DNA from: Bacillus tianshenii
GTDB taxonomy: Bacteria > Bacillota > Bacilli > Bacillales > Bacillaceae_N
DNA length: 64,000 nt
NCBI GenBank assembly: GCA_020524525.2
Contig: CP129018.1
Coordinates: forward strand, 124,001-188,000
Direction: 5' to 3'
Part shown: piece after piece, positions 35,343 to 43,870 of the stretch
Layout of the letters: each line of letters opens with the position of its first letter
Position numbering within the stretch: the stretch's first letter is position 1
The notes under the pieces: generated by a model
Database searches by the model: none
What the model saw: the letters and a program-made list of their open reading frames with translations, nothing else
What the model was told of the DNA's origin: nothing
Position numbers and translations under genes: made by a program

Positions 35343-35717
35343 TTAATTGTCTACCCCAGATAAATATTGATCTGCTTGCTTGTCCAAAATAACGACCGTA
35401 ATGGAATACTCCGTTTCCGGGTCATAATCTTTCAAAATAGCAAGCACTTTCATATGATAAGTTTCTTCCAGTGTTTCTTTCAGTTGCTTCTTGAATGCAT
35501 CAATAATTGTAATATCAGTAAGACGGGTAATTAAGCGGTGTTCCTTGTCCAAATATTTGAGAGAAGGAATTCTCTTATGTTCAGCAAGGATCATCACTTT
35601 GTCCCCAACAATATCAACCTTTTGACGCTTAACTCCGATGCCAAACATCCTAAGGTTAATATGGTTATACTGTTTAATTAATTCTTGTTTGAAATGTCCA
35701 GCTGTTAGTAAACTCAT
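35343..35717 (-). CDS. DUF2294 / MpsC-like protein
   Basis: 124 residues from ATG 35717, preceded by AAAGGAG; a longer in-frame extension lacks a ribosome site. The pattern (HFKQELIKQYNHINLRMFGI, VMILAEHKRIPSLKYL, ETYHMKVLAILKDYDPET) fits the DUF2294 family, members of which were named MpsC in staphylococci for the membrane-potential-generating MpsABC system. No MpsA/MpsB genes are adjacent, so that link is unproven here. Transcription reads on into an attenuator and the Nif3-like gene. Confidence 0.6.
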   Translation of the reverse strand: MSLLTAGHFKQELIKQYNHINLRMFGIGVKRQKVDIVGDKVMILAEHKRIPSLKYLDKEHRLITRLTDITIIDAFKKQLKETLEETYHMKVLAILKDYDPETEYSITVVILDKQADQYLSGVDN

Positions 35718-36054
35718 TTGTTTCTCCTTTATTCTACAAAGATAGACAAGAGAAATCAAGTTAGAAAACTAAATTTTCTAATAATTCTGTTTCTAATAAT
35801 CTAACACAACTTTTATTTAAAAGAAATATGTTTTTTAAATTTTATTACAAATTTGTGAACATAGATGTGTATATGATTGAGTAATTTGCTCAAAACATAA
35901 TCTAATTGAACTTTTTTAATATATTTAATTTTAAGACTTATATAAATTCATAGACGCATAATTGCTATGTTGATATAATGCATTTTATTATCTATTATTT
36001 CCGTTAATGCGGTAAAGCTTCACTGTGAAAATTTAAAAAGATTGGAGAAGAGGA
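35718..36054. other. AT-rich divergent intergenic region before brnQ
   Basis: 337 bases without a gene. AATTTTCTAATAATT at 35772-35786 differs from the CodY box AATTTTCNGAAAATT at two positions; it is nearer the MpsC-like start than brnQ. The rest is AT-rich with no structure I can name. Confidence 0.4.
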
Positions 36055-37392
36055 ATGAAACAAGAACGTCTATCTTACAAAACACTTATTCTTGTAAGCT
36101 TAATGCTGTTTTCGATGTTTTTTGGGGCAGGGAATTTAATCTTTCCAGCTTATTTAGGGTATTCAGCAGGGGAGAATGTTTGGCTGTCTCTTGCGGGCTT
36201 TATTACATCTGCTGTAGGGTTTCCGATTTTAGGAGTAATGGCTGTTGCGAAGGCGAAGAGCTTTCATAATTTGGCAAGCCGTGTTCATCCAATGTTTGCA
36301 CTTCTATTCCCATTAATTATTTATATTTCAATTGGACCGGCTTTGGCAATTCCTCGTGCAAGTACAATTGCGTACGAAATGGGCATGAAACCTTTTCTGT
36401 CTAATGGGAATCAAAGCTTCTATTTATTTCTGTACACACTAGTCTTCTTTGGAATTGTTCTTTGGTTTAGTTTAACACCTTCTAAGCTTGTAGACCGTTT
36501 TGGGAAAATGTTAACACCAGTTGTATTGTCACTTATCGCAATTGTCTTTTTCAAAAGCATGCTTGGCGCAAGCACTTCCTTTAACGCGCCTTCAGGTTCT
36601 TACATAACGAATCCATTGTTTCAAGGTGTATTGGACGGTTATTTAACTATGGATGCTTTGGCTGCACTTGTTTTTGGTATTGTAATTGCCAACGCGCTGC
36701 GTTCGAAAGGGTTGAATGATGAGAAGCAGCTTTCTACATATATGGTCGGGGCTGGTGTTGGTGCCGGGATTCTGTTAGCAGTTATCTATGGAATGTTAGC
36801 TTATTTAGGAGCGTCAAGAGGTATTGAAGTTCCAGTCGATAACGGAGCGCAAGTATTAACAATCCTAATGAATCAATTATTCGGACAAGCTGGTGTGATG
36901 ATTCTCGGGTTATTATTTACGCTAGCTTGCTTATGTGTGTCGATTGGTCTTGTGATTTCCTGTAGTCAATATTTTGGGAAATTGGTTCCCTTTATTTCGT
37001 ATAAAGGCTGGGCATTCATTATTAGTGGCCTAAGCGTGTTAACATCTAACCTAGGATTAAATCAAATTCTCTCTGTCTCTGTGCCGATATTAAGTACAAT
37101 TTATCCGATGGCCATCGCGTTAATTATTTTAGGATTAATACACAACACAATTAAACGTTTTCCATTCACTTATATAACCACGGTATTAGCTGCCGGACTA
37201 TTTAGTTTACTTGAAATGATCAATAAAACATTTTTAAGCAACAGTTGGGATAGCTTTCTTTCGGTGATGCCGTTATATCAAGAAGGGGCTGGGTGGGTCG
37301 TTCCAGCGCTCATTGGTTTTGTTGTCGGTGTGTTAATCAGTCTTGTGCTGCCTCACTCAAGAAACAAACTTCATAAAGAACAAGCCGCATAG
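36055..37392 (+). CDS. brnQ: branched-chain amino acid:cation symporter BrnQ
   Basis: 445 residues, about 12 membrane helices. The N-terminal MLFSMFFGAGNLIFPAYLGY and ISIGPALAIPRASTIAYEMG are hallmarks of the LIVCS family, which imports leucine, isoleucine and valine with Na+ or H+. It is monocistronic. B. subtilis has BraB and BrnQ paralogues; I cannot tell which this is closest to. CodY control is usual for such genes. Confidence 0.93.
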   Translation: MKQERLSYKTLILVSLMLFSMFFGAGNLIFPAYLGYSAGENVWLSLAGFITSAVGFPILGVMAVAKAKSFHNLASRVHPMFALLFPLIIYISIGPALAIPRASTIAYEMGMKPFLSNGNQSFYLFLYTLVFFGIVLWFSLTPSKLVDRFGKMLTPVVLSLIAIVFFKSMLGASTSFNAPSGSYITNPLFQGVLDGYLTMDALAALVFGIVIANALRSKGLNDEKQLSTYMVGAGVGAGILLAVIYGMLAYLGASRGIEVPVDNGAQVLTILMNQLFGQAGVMILGLLFTLACLCVSIGLVISCSQYFGKLVPFISYKGWAFIISGLSVLTSNLGLNQILSVSVPILSTIYPMAIALIILGLIHNTIKRFPFTYITTVLAAGLFSLLEMINKTFLSNSWDSFLSVMPLYQEGAGWVVPALIGFVVGVLISLVLPHSRNKLHKEQAA

Positions 37393-37530
37393 AGACATGC
37401 CGTATCACAGGTAGTGGTACGGTATTTTTCATTTTTAAATAATGTGAATTTTCTAATATAAAGCAGGAATTTGTCGTTTTATCGGGAAGTTATGAAGGTG
37501 TGTGAAATGAAAAGGGAGTGTGGGAGAAGG

Positions 37531-38634
37531 ATGCTGAAAGGAATTCGGGTATTAGACTTTTCACATTATATTCCTGGTCCTTACGCAACGATGAGACTTG
37601 CAGATTTAGGGGCAGAAGTGGTAAAGGTAGAGCCGCTTACAGGAGATTTGGCTCGAACAGTGGGCGGTGTGAAAGAAGAAGTTGGGGTTGTATTTGAAGC
37701 AAATAATCGCAGTAAGCAAAGTGTTTCAGTTAATTTAAAGTCAGATGAGGGTCTTGCACAAGTAAAATCATTGATTAAACAAGCTGATGTTTTAGTAGAA
37801 AGCTTCCGGCCAGGTGTGATGACAAGGCTTGGAATTGGCTATGAGCAAGTGAAGAATATAAATCCGAATCTCGTTTATTGTTCATTATCAGGCTATGGCC
37901 AAAGTGGTAAATTCGCTCATTTAGGTAGTCATGACTTAAATTATATGGCATTATCAGGGATGCTTTCCCAATTAAAAGATACAAGCGGGGCACCGGTGCA
38001 TCCAACATTGACCTTTGCAGATTTCATAGGTGGACTTGCGGCAAGTGAAGCGATTTTAGCAGCACTTGTACAGAGAGAACGTACAAATGAAGGCGCTTTC
38101 CTCGATGCTGCGTTGGCTGATTCCGTCATTGGATTTATGAATACACATGAATTACAAGCAGAGCTCACAGGAAAAACAGCAGGGTTATCACTGTTAGATG
38201 GCAGTGTTGTTTGCTACGGTCTTTACAAAGCAAAAGACGACAGATATATCAGTCTTGCGGCATTGGAACCTAAGTTCTGGCAGAATTTCTGTGATGCAGC
38301 AGAACGAGAAGATTGGAAAGAACAACAGTTTTCAAAAGCAAATGATGAGAATCCAGCCTATCAAGAAATCAAGCAGTTCTTTCTCAGCAAAACAATGGAT
38401 GAGTGGACGGAATTTGGCTTAGAGGTTGATTGCTGTATGGCTCCAGTATTAGAGCCTGGTGAGCTGACATCTTCTTTGTATTGCACTGAGCGAATGCTCA
38501 TTCATCGGGTGAATCCTCAGTTGCTTTACATTGCGACAAGAGCGGGATTGAATTTAGCAGATGTTGAGGATCCTCCAAAATTGGGGGCTCACAATGAAAA
38601 ATGGCTATCGAAAGAGAAATCATTCAATTCATAA
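37531..38634 (+). CDS. CaiB/BaiF family (class III) CoA-transferase
   Basis: 367 residues from ATG 37531 (MLKGIRVLDFSHYIPGPYAT); ATG 37507, with GAAGGTG upstream, is an in-frame alternative. Family motifs: LADLGAEVVKVEP, NNRSKQSVSVNLKS, VESFRPGVMTRLGIGYEQV and the catalytic Asp expected in GSHDLNYMALSGM. It moves CoA between acyl groups such as carnitine, bile acid or racemisable branched acyl-CoAs. The enoyl-CoA hydratase-like gene 17 bases downstream suggests one catabolic unit. The carbon source is unknown. Confidence 0.85.
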   Translation: MLKGIRVLDFSHYIPGPYATMRLADLGAEVVKVEPLTGDLARTVGGVKEEVGVVFEANNRSKQSVSVNLKSDEGLAQVKSLIKQADVLVESFRPGVMTRLGIGYEQVKNINPNLVYCSLSGYGQSGKFAHLGSHDLNYMALSGMLSQLKDTSGAPVHPTLTFADFIGGLAASEAILAALVQRERTNEGAFLDAALADSVIGFMNTHELQAELTGKTAGLSLLDGSVVCYGLYKAKDDRYISLAALEPKFWQNFCDAAEREDWKEQQFSKANDENPAYQEIKQFFLSKTMDEWTEFGLEVDCCMAPVLEPGELTSSLYCTERMLIHRVNPQLLYIATRAGLNLADVEDPPKLGAHNEKWLSKEKSFNS

Positions 38635-38651
38635 GAAGGCAGGGGTTAGAT

Positions 38652-39425
38652 ATGAGTGAGAAGACGGTTTTGTATGTTGAAGAAGGACGAGTAGGCTTGT
38701 TAACGTTGAATCGCCCAAATGCATTGAATGCAATGGACACAACAATGTTGGCAGAATTAAAGGAAACATTACATCAAGTAAAAGATAGCAGTATTGATGT
38801 GCTGATTGTAACAGGAAGTGGCAAAGGCTTTAGTGCGGGTGGCGACTTAAAGTCTATGCTAAGTAATACAGATAACAGTGGCTTTGAAGACATTATGAGC
38901 AATATAAGTGAGATCATAACGACGCTTTATACATTACCGAAGCTTGTCATTAGTGCAGTAAATGGACCTGCTGCTGGGCTTGGTTTTAGCTTGGCTCTTG
39001 CGGCTGATGAAGTTATTGCATCCGAAAAAGCGGTTTTGGCGATGAATTTTATTGATATCAGCTTAATTCCAGATGGTGCAGGACACTTCTTTTTGAAACA
39101 GCGCTTAAATCCAGTTGAAGCAAAGCAGCTTATTTGGCAAGGTATTAAGATGTCTGCACAAGATGCGAAAGAAAAAGGATTAGTAGATGCTATAGGAGAA
39201 AATGCTCTAGATGCAGCCAAACAGCAGGCAGAAGTCTGGCTTGCAAAACCAACAAAAGCGATGATTCAAACAAAGCTTCTCTACGCGAGTCTGATGAAAG
39301 ATGAGTTAACAGAGGTATTAGCGGCTGAAAAACAAGGTCAATTACAAATGCGACAGACGGCAGACCATCAAGAAGGTGTTCAGGCGTTTTTGGAAAAGCG
39401 TAAGCCAGTCTTTAAAGGAGAATAA
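38652..39425 (+). CDS. enoyl-CoA hydratase/isomerase family protein
   Basis: 257 residues from ATG 38652. Crotonase-fold motifs: LLTLNRPNALNAMD, GKGFSAGGDLKSM (first oxyanion-hole strand) and NGPAAGLGFSLALAADEVIA (second). The usual hydratase Glu pair is not clearly in place (SLIPDGAGHFFL has Asp), which is closer to isomerase-like members. It is co-transcribed with the CoA-transferase and followed by a strong terminator. A role in catabolising a CoA-activated acid is inferred. Confidence 0.85.
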   Translation: MSEKTVLYVEEGRVGLLTLNRPNALNAMDTTMLAELKETLHQVKDSSIDVLIVTGSGKGFSAGGDLKSMLSNTDNSGFEDIMSNISEIITTLYTLPKLVISAVNGPAAGLGFSLALAADEVIASEKAVLAMNFIDISLIPDGAGHFFLKQRLNPVEAKQLIWQGIKMSAQDAKEKGLVDAIGENALDAAKQQAEVWLAKPTKAMIQTKLLYASLMKDELTEVLAAEKQGQLQMRQTADHQEGVQAFLEKRKPVFKGE

Positions 39426-39428
39426 GGA

Positions 39429-39475
39429 GAAAGCATCCCTCTTCGTTTTGAACGAACGGATGCTTTTTCTTTTTT
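39429..39475 (+). terminator. terminator after CoA-transferase/crotonase operon
   Basis: AAAGCATCC / GGATGCTTT with inner TCGTT/AACGA helix, then TTCTTTTTT. Confidence 0.88.
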
Positions 39476-39584
39476 ACACGTTAAGTCACAAAAGAAATTT
39501 CGACGAAAAGTGCGAATAATTCGTCATTATGTGATATAATAGGCGATAAATTTTGCATACATATTTGAGGGTGGAGAGATTTCT

Positions 39585-40490
39585 ATGAGTCAGTTTAGAC
39601 AACGACGTATTGAGACATTTAAAGAAAAAAATAAAAACCGCGGACGCTTATTAATTGGATGTCCGGACCAACCGGGGATTATAGCGTCTGTATCTAATTT
39701 TCTATATGAAAAGGGCGCGAATATTGTTGAATCCAACCAATATACGACTGATCCTGTCGGAGGGTTGTTTTTCTTGCGTATCGAGTTTGAAATTGAAAAC
39801 TTGGAGGAGCGAGAAGGTGAACTTGAGGAAGCATTTGCTCCTATTGCTGAAAAGTTTTCGATGAATTGGCGAATTAGCTACGCGTACCATATTAAGAAAA
39901 TGGCAATCTTCGTCTCTAAAGAAGAACATTGCTTGCTTGAATTGCTGTGGGAATGGCAGGCTGGCGAACTAATGGCTGATATTTCATTAGTAATTAGTAA
40001 CCATGAAATGATGCGTGATACAGTTGAGGCTATGCAAATTCCATATAAATATCTACCAGTTACGAAGGATACAAAAAAGGAAGTTGAACAGCAACAACTA
40101 ACGATGATGGAAGAACAAGAGATTGAAGTTATTGTTCTTGCACGCTATATGCAAATTCTATCTCCAGATTTCGTTGAAGCACATCCAAACCGCATTATTA
40201 ATATTCATCATTCATTCTTACCGGCATTCGTTGGAGCCAAGCCTTATGAGCGGGCATATGAACGTGGAGTAAAATTAATTGGTGCGACATCTCATTATGT
40301 AACAGATGACTTAGATGAAGGACCGATTATTGAGCAGGATGTTGAACGTGTGAATCATAAAGATCATGCTGAAGATTTGAAACGAATTGGACGCCATGTA
40401 GAGCGTTCTGTGCTTGCGCGAGCAGTGAAATGGCATTTGCAAGACCGTGTTATTGTGCATGGAAACAAAACGATTGTGTTTTCAAAGTAA
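39585..40490 (+). CDS. purU: formyltetrahydrofolate deformylase
   Basis: 301 residues. An N-terminal ACT domain (RGRLLIGCPDQPGIIASVSN) and a formyltransferase-like catalytic domain with NIHHSFLPAFVGAKPYERAY and IGATSHYVTDDLDEGPII, containing the Asn, His and Asp of the active site. It hydrolyses 10-formyl-THF to formate and THF, balancing one-carbon units. Length and layout match PurU of Bacillus. GGTGGAGAG precedes the ATG; it is monocistronic. Confidence 0.95.
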   Translation: MSQFRQRRIETFKEKNKNRGRLLIGCPDQPGIIASVSNFLYEKGANIVESNQYTTDPVGGLFFLRIEFEIENLEEREGELEEAFAPIAEKFSMNWRISYAYHIKKMAIFVSKEEHCLLELLWEWQAGELMADISLVISNHEMMRDTVEAMQIPYKYLPVTKDTKKEVEQQQLTMMEEQEIEVIVLARYMQILSPDFVEAHPNRIINIHHSFLPAFVGAKPYERAYERGVKLIGATSHYVTDDLDEGPIIEQDVERVNHKDHAEDLKRIGRHVERSVLARAVKWHLQDRVIVHGNKTIVFSK

Positions 40491-40492
40491 AC

Positions 40493-40520
40493 AAAAAGCA
40501 GCCAGGCAGGCTGCTTTTTG
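40493..40520. terminator. bidirectional terminator between purU and yhzD
   Basis: AAAAAGCAGCC / GGCTGCTTTTT stem with a short AGGCA loop. Confidence 0.9.
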
Positions 40521-40706
40521 TTATGAATGGAAAAGAACAAGCTTTCCGTTAGGTGATACACAACGATGTGTATGTTCTGATAAATCCTTTTCACTTAACA
40601 TTTGCTCGCCGGTTTGTTTTGCTTCTTCATCAGTTGCGGCTTCAAATGTTTCATCAAGTAATTTTTCTCCCTTTTTGTCGAATGCCGTTAAGAAATAAGT
40701 TGGCAT
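40521..40706 (-). CDS. yhzD: YhzD-like small protein
   Basis: 61 residues (MPTYFLTAFDKKGEKLLDET, then EHTHRCVSPNGKLVLFHS at the end), closely resembling my recollection of B. subtilis YhzD, a small conserved protein of unknown function. The start is ATG 40706 after a GGGGG-containing ribosome site; longer readings are not supported. No membrane segment or catalytic motif. It converges with purU. Confidence 0.75.
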   Translation of the reverse strand: MPTYFLTAFDKKGEKLLDETFEAATDEEAKQTGEQMLSEKDLSEHTHRCVSPNGKLVLFHS

Positions 40707-40786
40707 ATTACATTCCCCCTTTTGAAATACATGTACCTTTGTCGCTATTATACTAAATTTTTTAGAAAAGTTCAGAAGATTTGCCC

Positions 40787-40826
40787 GAAAAGAAAGAACA
40801 AGCAAGTCTTTAATGCTTGCTTGTCC
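40787..40826 (-). terminator. terminator of the 47-residue gene
   Basis: ACAAGCAAG / CTTGCTTGT stem followed on the minus strand by TCTTTCTTTT. Confidence 0.7.
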
Positions 40827-40842
40827 ATTTTTTTATTGCTAA

Positions 40843-40986
40843 TTAGTCTTTTTTGTATTGTTGATTATTGGATGATTGGCGAAATGGTTCATTGCGCAGT
40901 TCTTTGTTTTGTCCTGGGTTTTTTGGTCCTTCAACACTTGCGGCACTTACACCTGTTTTAGATGGATTCTTCTTAATCCTTGCCAT
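40843..40986 (-). CDS. small basic protein, possibly spore-associated
   Basis: 47 residues (MARIKKNPSKTGVSAASVEG to NNQQYKKD), read on the minus strand from ATG 40986 with a near-perfect GGAGGTGAT ribosome site four bases upstream. Basic, Gln/Asn-rich and low-complexity like many minor acid-soluble spore proteins, but I do not recognise a named family. It has its own terminator. Confidence 0.65.
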   Translation of the reverse strand: MARIKKNPSKTGVSAASVEGPKNPGQNKELRNEPFRQSSNNQQYKKD

Positions 40987-41102
40987 GCAAATCACCTCCG
41001 ATAGATAGTTTTTCCTTTGAGAACAATGTTTATGAGTAAAGAGATATTAGATGACCTAATAAAATAATGCTATAATGAAAAGATGTTTCTTGGAGAGTTG
41101 GT

Positions 41103-41153
41103 ATGATAAGGATGCAGATTGAATGTATCGTACAGCTCAAAAAATATTTATGA
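41103..41153 (+). other. possible 16-residue leader peptide before the MFS gene
   Basis: After a TATAAT box (41070-41075), GGAGAG at 41092-41097 precedes ATG 41103, which opens MIRMQIECIVQLKKYL and stops at 41153, 80 bases before the transporter start. Leader peptides of this size often regulate drug efflux genes by ribosome stalling; no clear alternative hairpins were found. Confidence 0.3.
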
Positions 41154-41233
41154 AAAGTCATTCACATTTCGACTCCAATTGAAGTAAAATCGTTAAGTCA
41201 GTTATTTTTTTATAGTTGGAAGGATGAAAGTTG

Positions 41234-42433
41234 ATGAAACGTAATAAAGGTCCTTTGACGTTATTAATGATAAATTTATTTATTATCATGGTAGGTATTG
41301 GACTCGTTATTCCAATTCTCCCCTTCTATGTTGAGGAATTTGGAGCGAGTGCACGCGAGTTAGGGATGCTAATTGCAGTCTTTTCGTTTATGCAATTTCT
41401 GTTTGCGCCAATTTGGGGCCGGGTATCGGATCGAATCGGTCGTAAGCCATTAATTACGATCGGCTTGTTTGGGTTTGCCGTTGCAGAATTTATTTTTGCA
41501 TTTGCAACAGACCTTTGGATGCTTTTCTTCTCACGTATGCTTGCTGGCACATTTGGTTCAGCCCTTATGCCGACAGCTATGGCTTATGTATCGGATGTTA
41601 CAACACCTGAAAAGCGTGGCCAAGGGATGGGAATGATGGGCGCAGCAATGGGGTTTGGTATTGTAGTTGGTCCTGGAATTGGTGGTTGGCTAGCTGAGAT
41701 TTCATTATCTTATCCATTCCTTTTTGCTGGCATTGCTGCAACGATTGCAGGGCTTGTATCAGTATTTGTTTTACCTGAATCTTATACGAAAGAGATGCGT
41801 GAACGAGACGCAGCTGAGAATACAGAAGAGAAAACAAATCAGTTTGTGCAAATGTACCAAGCTCTTAAAAGCCCAGTCGGATTCTTGCTTATTCTTGTCT
41901 TTATTATGAGCTTCGGACTTGCCAACTTCCAATCGATCTTTGGTTATTACACGATGGAGCGTTATCATTATGACACTTCTGAAGTAGGTACAATTATTCT
42001 ATTAGTTGGTTTAGTAGGGACAATTGTTCAAGGTGGGGTTGTTGGCAGGCTGATTAAGAAGTTTGGTGAAGAACGTGTTGTTACAGGTTCACTTCTATTA
42101 AGTGCATTTGGGTTTGTGATCATGACGTTTGCAGTTAACTTTGCGACAGTGCTTCTGACAACAGCGGTCTTTTTCTTAGGGAATTCCATTTTACGTCCTT
42201 CTTTGAATTCATTTATCTCTAAGCTTGCAGGTAGACGTCAAGGGATGGTTATGGGATTAAACAATTCATTTCTTAGCTTAGGAAATGTTGCAGGACCACT
42301 TGTAGCTGGAGCACTATTTGAAGTAAATATGCACATCCCATATTTATTCGGAGCGTGTGTAATGATCGTTGGTCTTGTTGCTACAAAGGTTTGGTTAACG
42401 AAAAAGGGGAAGCGAGAAGTCGTTCAGCCATAA
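41234..42433 (+). CDS. MFS multidrug-type efflux transporter
   Basis: 399 residues, 12 membrane helices, DHA1 type. Motif A is GRVSDRIGRKPLITIG between helices 2 and 3, and motif C-like GPGIGGWLAEIS lies in helix 5, typical of drug:H+ antiporters such as Bmr, NorA and TetA. ATG 41234 lies eight bases after AAGGATG; TTG 41231 is also in frame. It is monocistronic. The substrate is unknown. Confidence 0.88.
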   Translation: MKRNKGPLTLLMINLFIIMVGIGLVIPILPFYVEEFGASARELGMLIAVFSFMQFLFAPIWGRVSDRIGRKPLITIGLFGFAVAEFIFAFATDLWMLFFSRMLAGTFGSALMPTAMAYVSDVTTPEKRGQGMGMMGAAMGFGIVVGPGIGGWLAEISLSYPFLFAGIAATIAGLVSVFVLPESYTKEMRERDAAENTEEKTNQFVQMYQALKSPVGFLLILVFIMSFGLANFQSIFGYYTMERYHYDTSEVGTIILLVGLVGTIVQGGVVGRLIKKFGEERVVTGSLLLSAFGFVIMTFAVNFATVLLTTAVFFLGNSILRPSLNSFISKLAGRRQGMVMGLNNSFLSLGNVAGPLVAGALFEVNMHIPYLFGACVMIVGLVATKVWLTKKGKREVVQP

Positions 42434-42561
42434 GCGAGAACGACTTCATAATATGCCTGTGTTTTAAGCTAAGTGTGTGTGCTATACTTAAAGTTACTTG
42501 TAAATAAAGTAAACATTAGAAAAGAGAAATAAAGCTTGTCCTTGAAAAAGGAGGAAGGCAA

Positions 42562-43506
42562 ATGGTAAAGGGAATTACACACCTAGGAGTTGGGGAAACA
42601 TTTGACGGTTATCTTCTCGTCAAATCGTCAACAAAAGGAACGGCTAGTAACGGAAAACCGTTTTTAACATTAATTTTTCAAGATAAGAGCGGAGATATTG
42701 AAGCTAAGTTATGGGACGCTTCTCCTGAAGATGAAGCTCAATATGCCGCTGAGTCAATTGTTCGTATTATCGGCGATATTCAGAATTACAGAGGTCGTAT
42801 GCAATTAAAAATTCGAAATGTGCGACCAGCAAATGAGCAGGATAGCGTAAAAATTTCTGATTTTCTTGAACGTGCGCCTATGTCAATTGAAGAGATGGGT
42901 GAAGTTGTTAGCAGTTTTGTATTTGAAATGAAAAACCCAAAAATTCAACGTATTACAAGGCATCTTGTGAAGAAGCATCAGGAACAATTTTTTCAATATC
43001 CAGCTGCTTCAAAAAACCATCATGAATTCGTCTCAGGGCTTGCATATCATGTTGTTTCAATGCTCAATCTAGCAAAATCGATTACACAATTGTATCCCTC
43101 ATTGGATAAAGATTTATTGTTTGCCGGTGTTATTCTTCACGACCTTGGTAAAGTAGTCGAATTGTCTGGACCTATTTCAACTACCTATACAGTAGAAGGG
43201 AACTTATTAGGTCATATTACAATCATGGTTAATGAAATTGCCGAGGCTGCAAAGGAGCTTGAAATAGAAGGAGAAGAGGTAACAATTCTTCAGCACATGG
43301 TGTTAAGTCATCACGGAAAAGAAGAGTGGGGGAGCCCGAAGAAACCGCTGATAAAAGAAGCGGAGATCCTTCACTTAATTGATAACGTTGATGCGAAGAT
43401 GAATATGCTCGACCGGGCACTTGAGAAAGTAAAGCCGGGGGAATTTACAGAACGTATCTTTCCGCTTGATCAACGCAGTTTTTATAAACCACAGTTTCAT
43501 AAGTAA
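42562..43506 (+). CDS. yhaM: 3'-5' exoribonuclease YhaM
   Basis: 314 residues. An N-terminal OB-fold nucleic-acid-binding domain (~12-95) is followed by an HD hydrolase domain with [27 protein letters not shown] and [12 protein letters not shown] giving the metal ligands. YhaM degrades RNA and single-stranded DNA from the 3' end and takes part in mRNA turnover. The length equals B. subtilis YhaM and its place beside yhaL and prsA agrees. An AAAGGAGG site precedes the ATG. Confidence 0.95.
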   Translation: MVKGITHLGVGETFDGYLLVKSSTKGTASNGKPFLTLIFQDKSGDIEAKLWDASPEDEAQYAAESIVRIIGDIQNYRGRMQLKIRNVRPANEQDSVKISDFLERAPMSIEEMGEVVSSFVFEMKNPKIQRITRHLVKKHQEQFFQYPAASKNHHEFVSGLAYHVVSMLNLAKSITQLYPSLDKDLLFAGVILHDLGKVVELSGPISTTYTVEGNLLGHITIMVNEIAEAAKELEIEGEEVTILQHMVLSHHGKEEWGSPKKPLIKEAEILHLIDNVDAKMNMLDRALEKVKPGEFTERIFPLDQRSFYKPQFHK

Positions 43507-43511
43507 ACAAG

Positions 43512-43545
43512 AAAACTGTCTTCACAAAAAGAAGGCAGTTTTTTT
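43512..43545 (+). terminator. terminator after yhaM
   Basis: AAACTGTCTTC / GAAGGCAGTTT stem followed by TTTTT. Confidence 0.88.
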
Positions 43546-43636
43546 GTGAAGCTTTACTCTTCTGCAGGTTAGTTCTAATTCAGTTTATAAGGGCATACAG
43601 TATTACAAAGGCTTGTCTAGAAAAGGAGTGAGCTGA

Positions 43637-43825
43637 ATGGATACACTGCCTTGGTGGATTTATCTCGTTACAGCTGGGATCGCTTTTAGTGGATTTATGA
43701 CAATTAAAACGAAAAAAGAAGACGAACATATTGATATGCAATTTATCGAGCAAGAAGGGGAAGTGTACATTCGCAGAATGGAGCAAGAAAAAGAACGTAG
43801 AGGAAAGAACCCGATAGCGAAATAA
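43637..43825 (+). CDS. yhaL: sporulation-associated small membrane protein YhaL
   Basis: 62 residues: one N-terminal membrane helix (LPWWIYLVTAGIAFSGFMTI) and a charged cytoplasmic tail (RRMEQEKERRGKN). It matches YhaL, found between yhaM and prsA in Bacillus and linked to sporulation, without known biochemical activity. GAAAAGGAGTG precedes the ATG. Confidence 0.85.
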   Translation: MDTLPWWIYLVTAGIAFSGFMTIKTKKEDEHIDMQFIEQEGEVYIRRMEQEKERRGKNPIAK

Positions 43826-43826
43826 G

Positions 43827-43866
43827 CAAAAGCCCGAGAGAAGATGTTTCTTCGCTCGGGCTTTTG
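43827..43866. terminator. bidirectional terminator between yhaL and prsA
   Basis: AAAAGCCCGAG / CTCGGGCTTTT stem, T runs on both strands. Confidence 0.9.
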
Positions 43867-43870
43867 GCTA

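Noticed and set aside
35772-35786. CodY box controlling brnQ
   Set aside because: Two mismatches to the consensus and ~270 bases from brnQ, in a very AT-rich stretch where such matches occur by chance; kept only as a remark.
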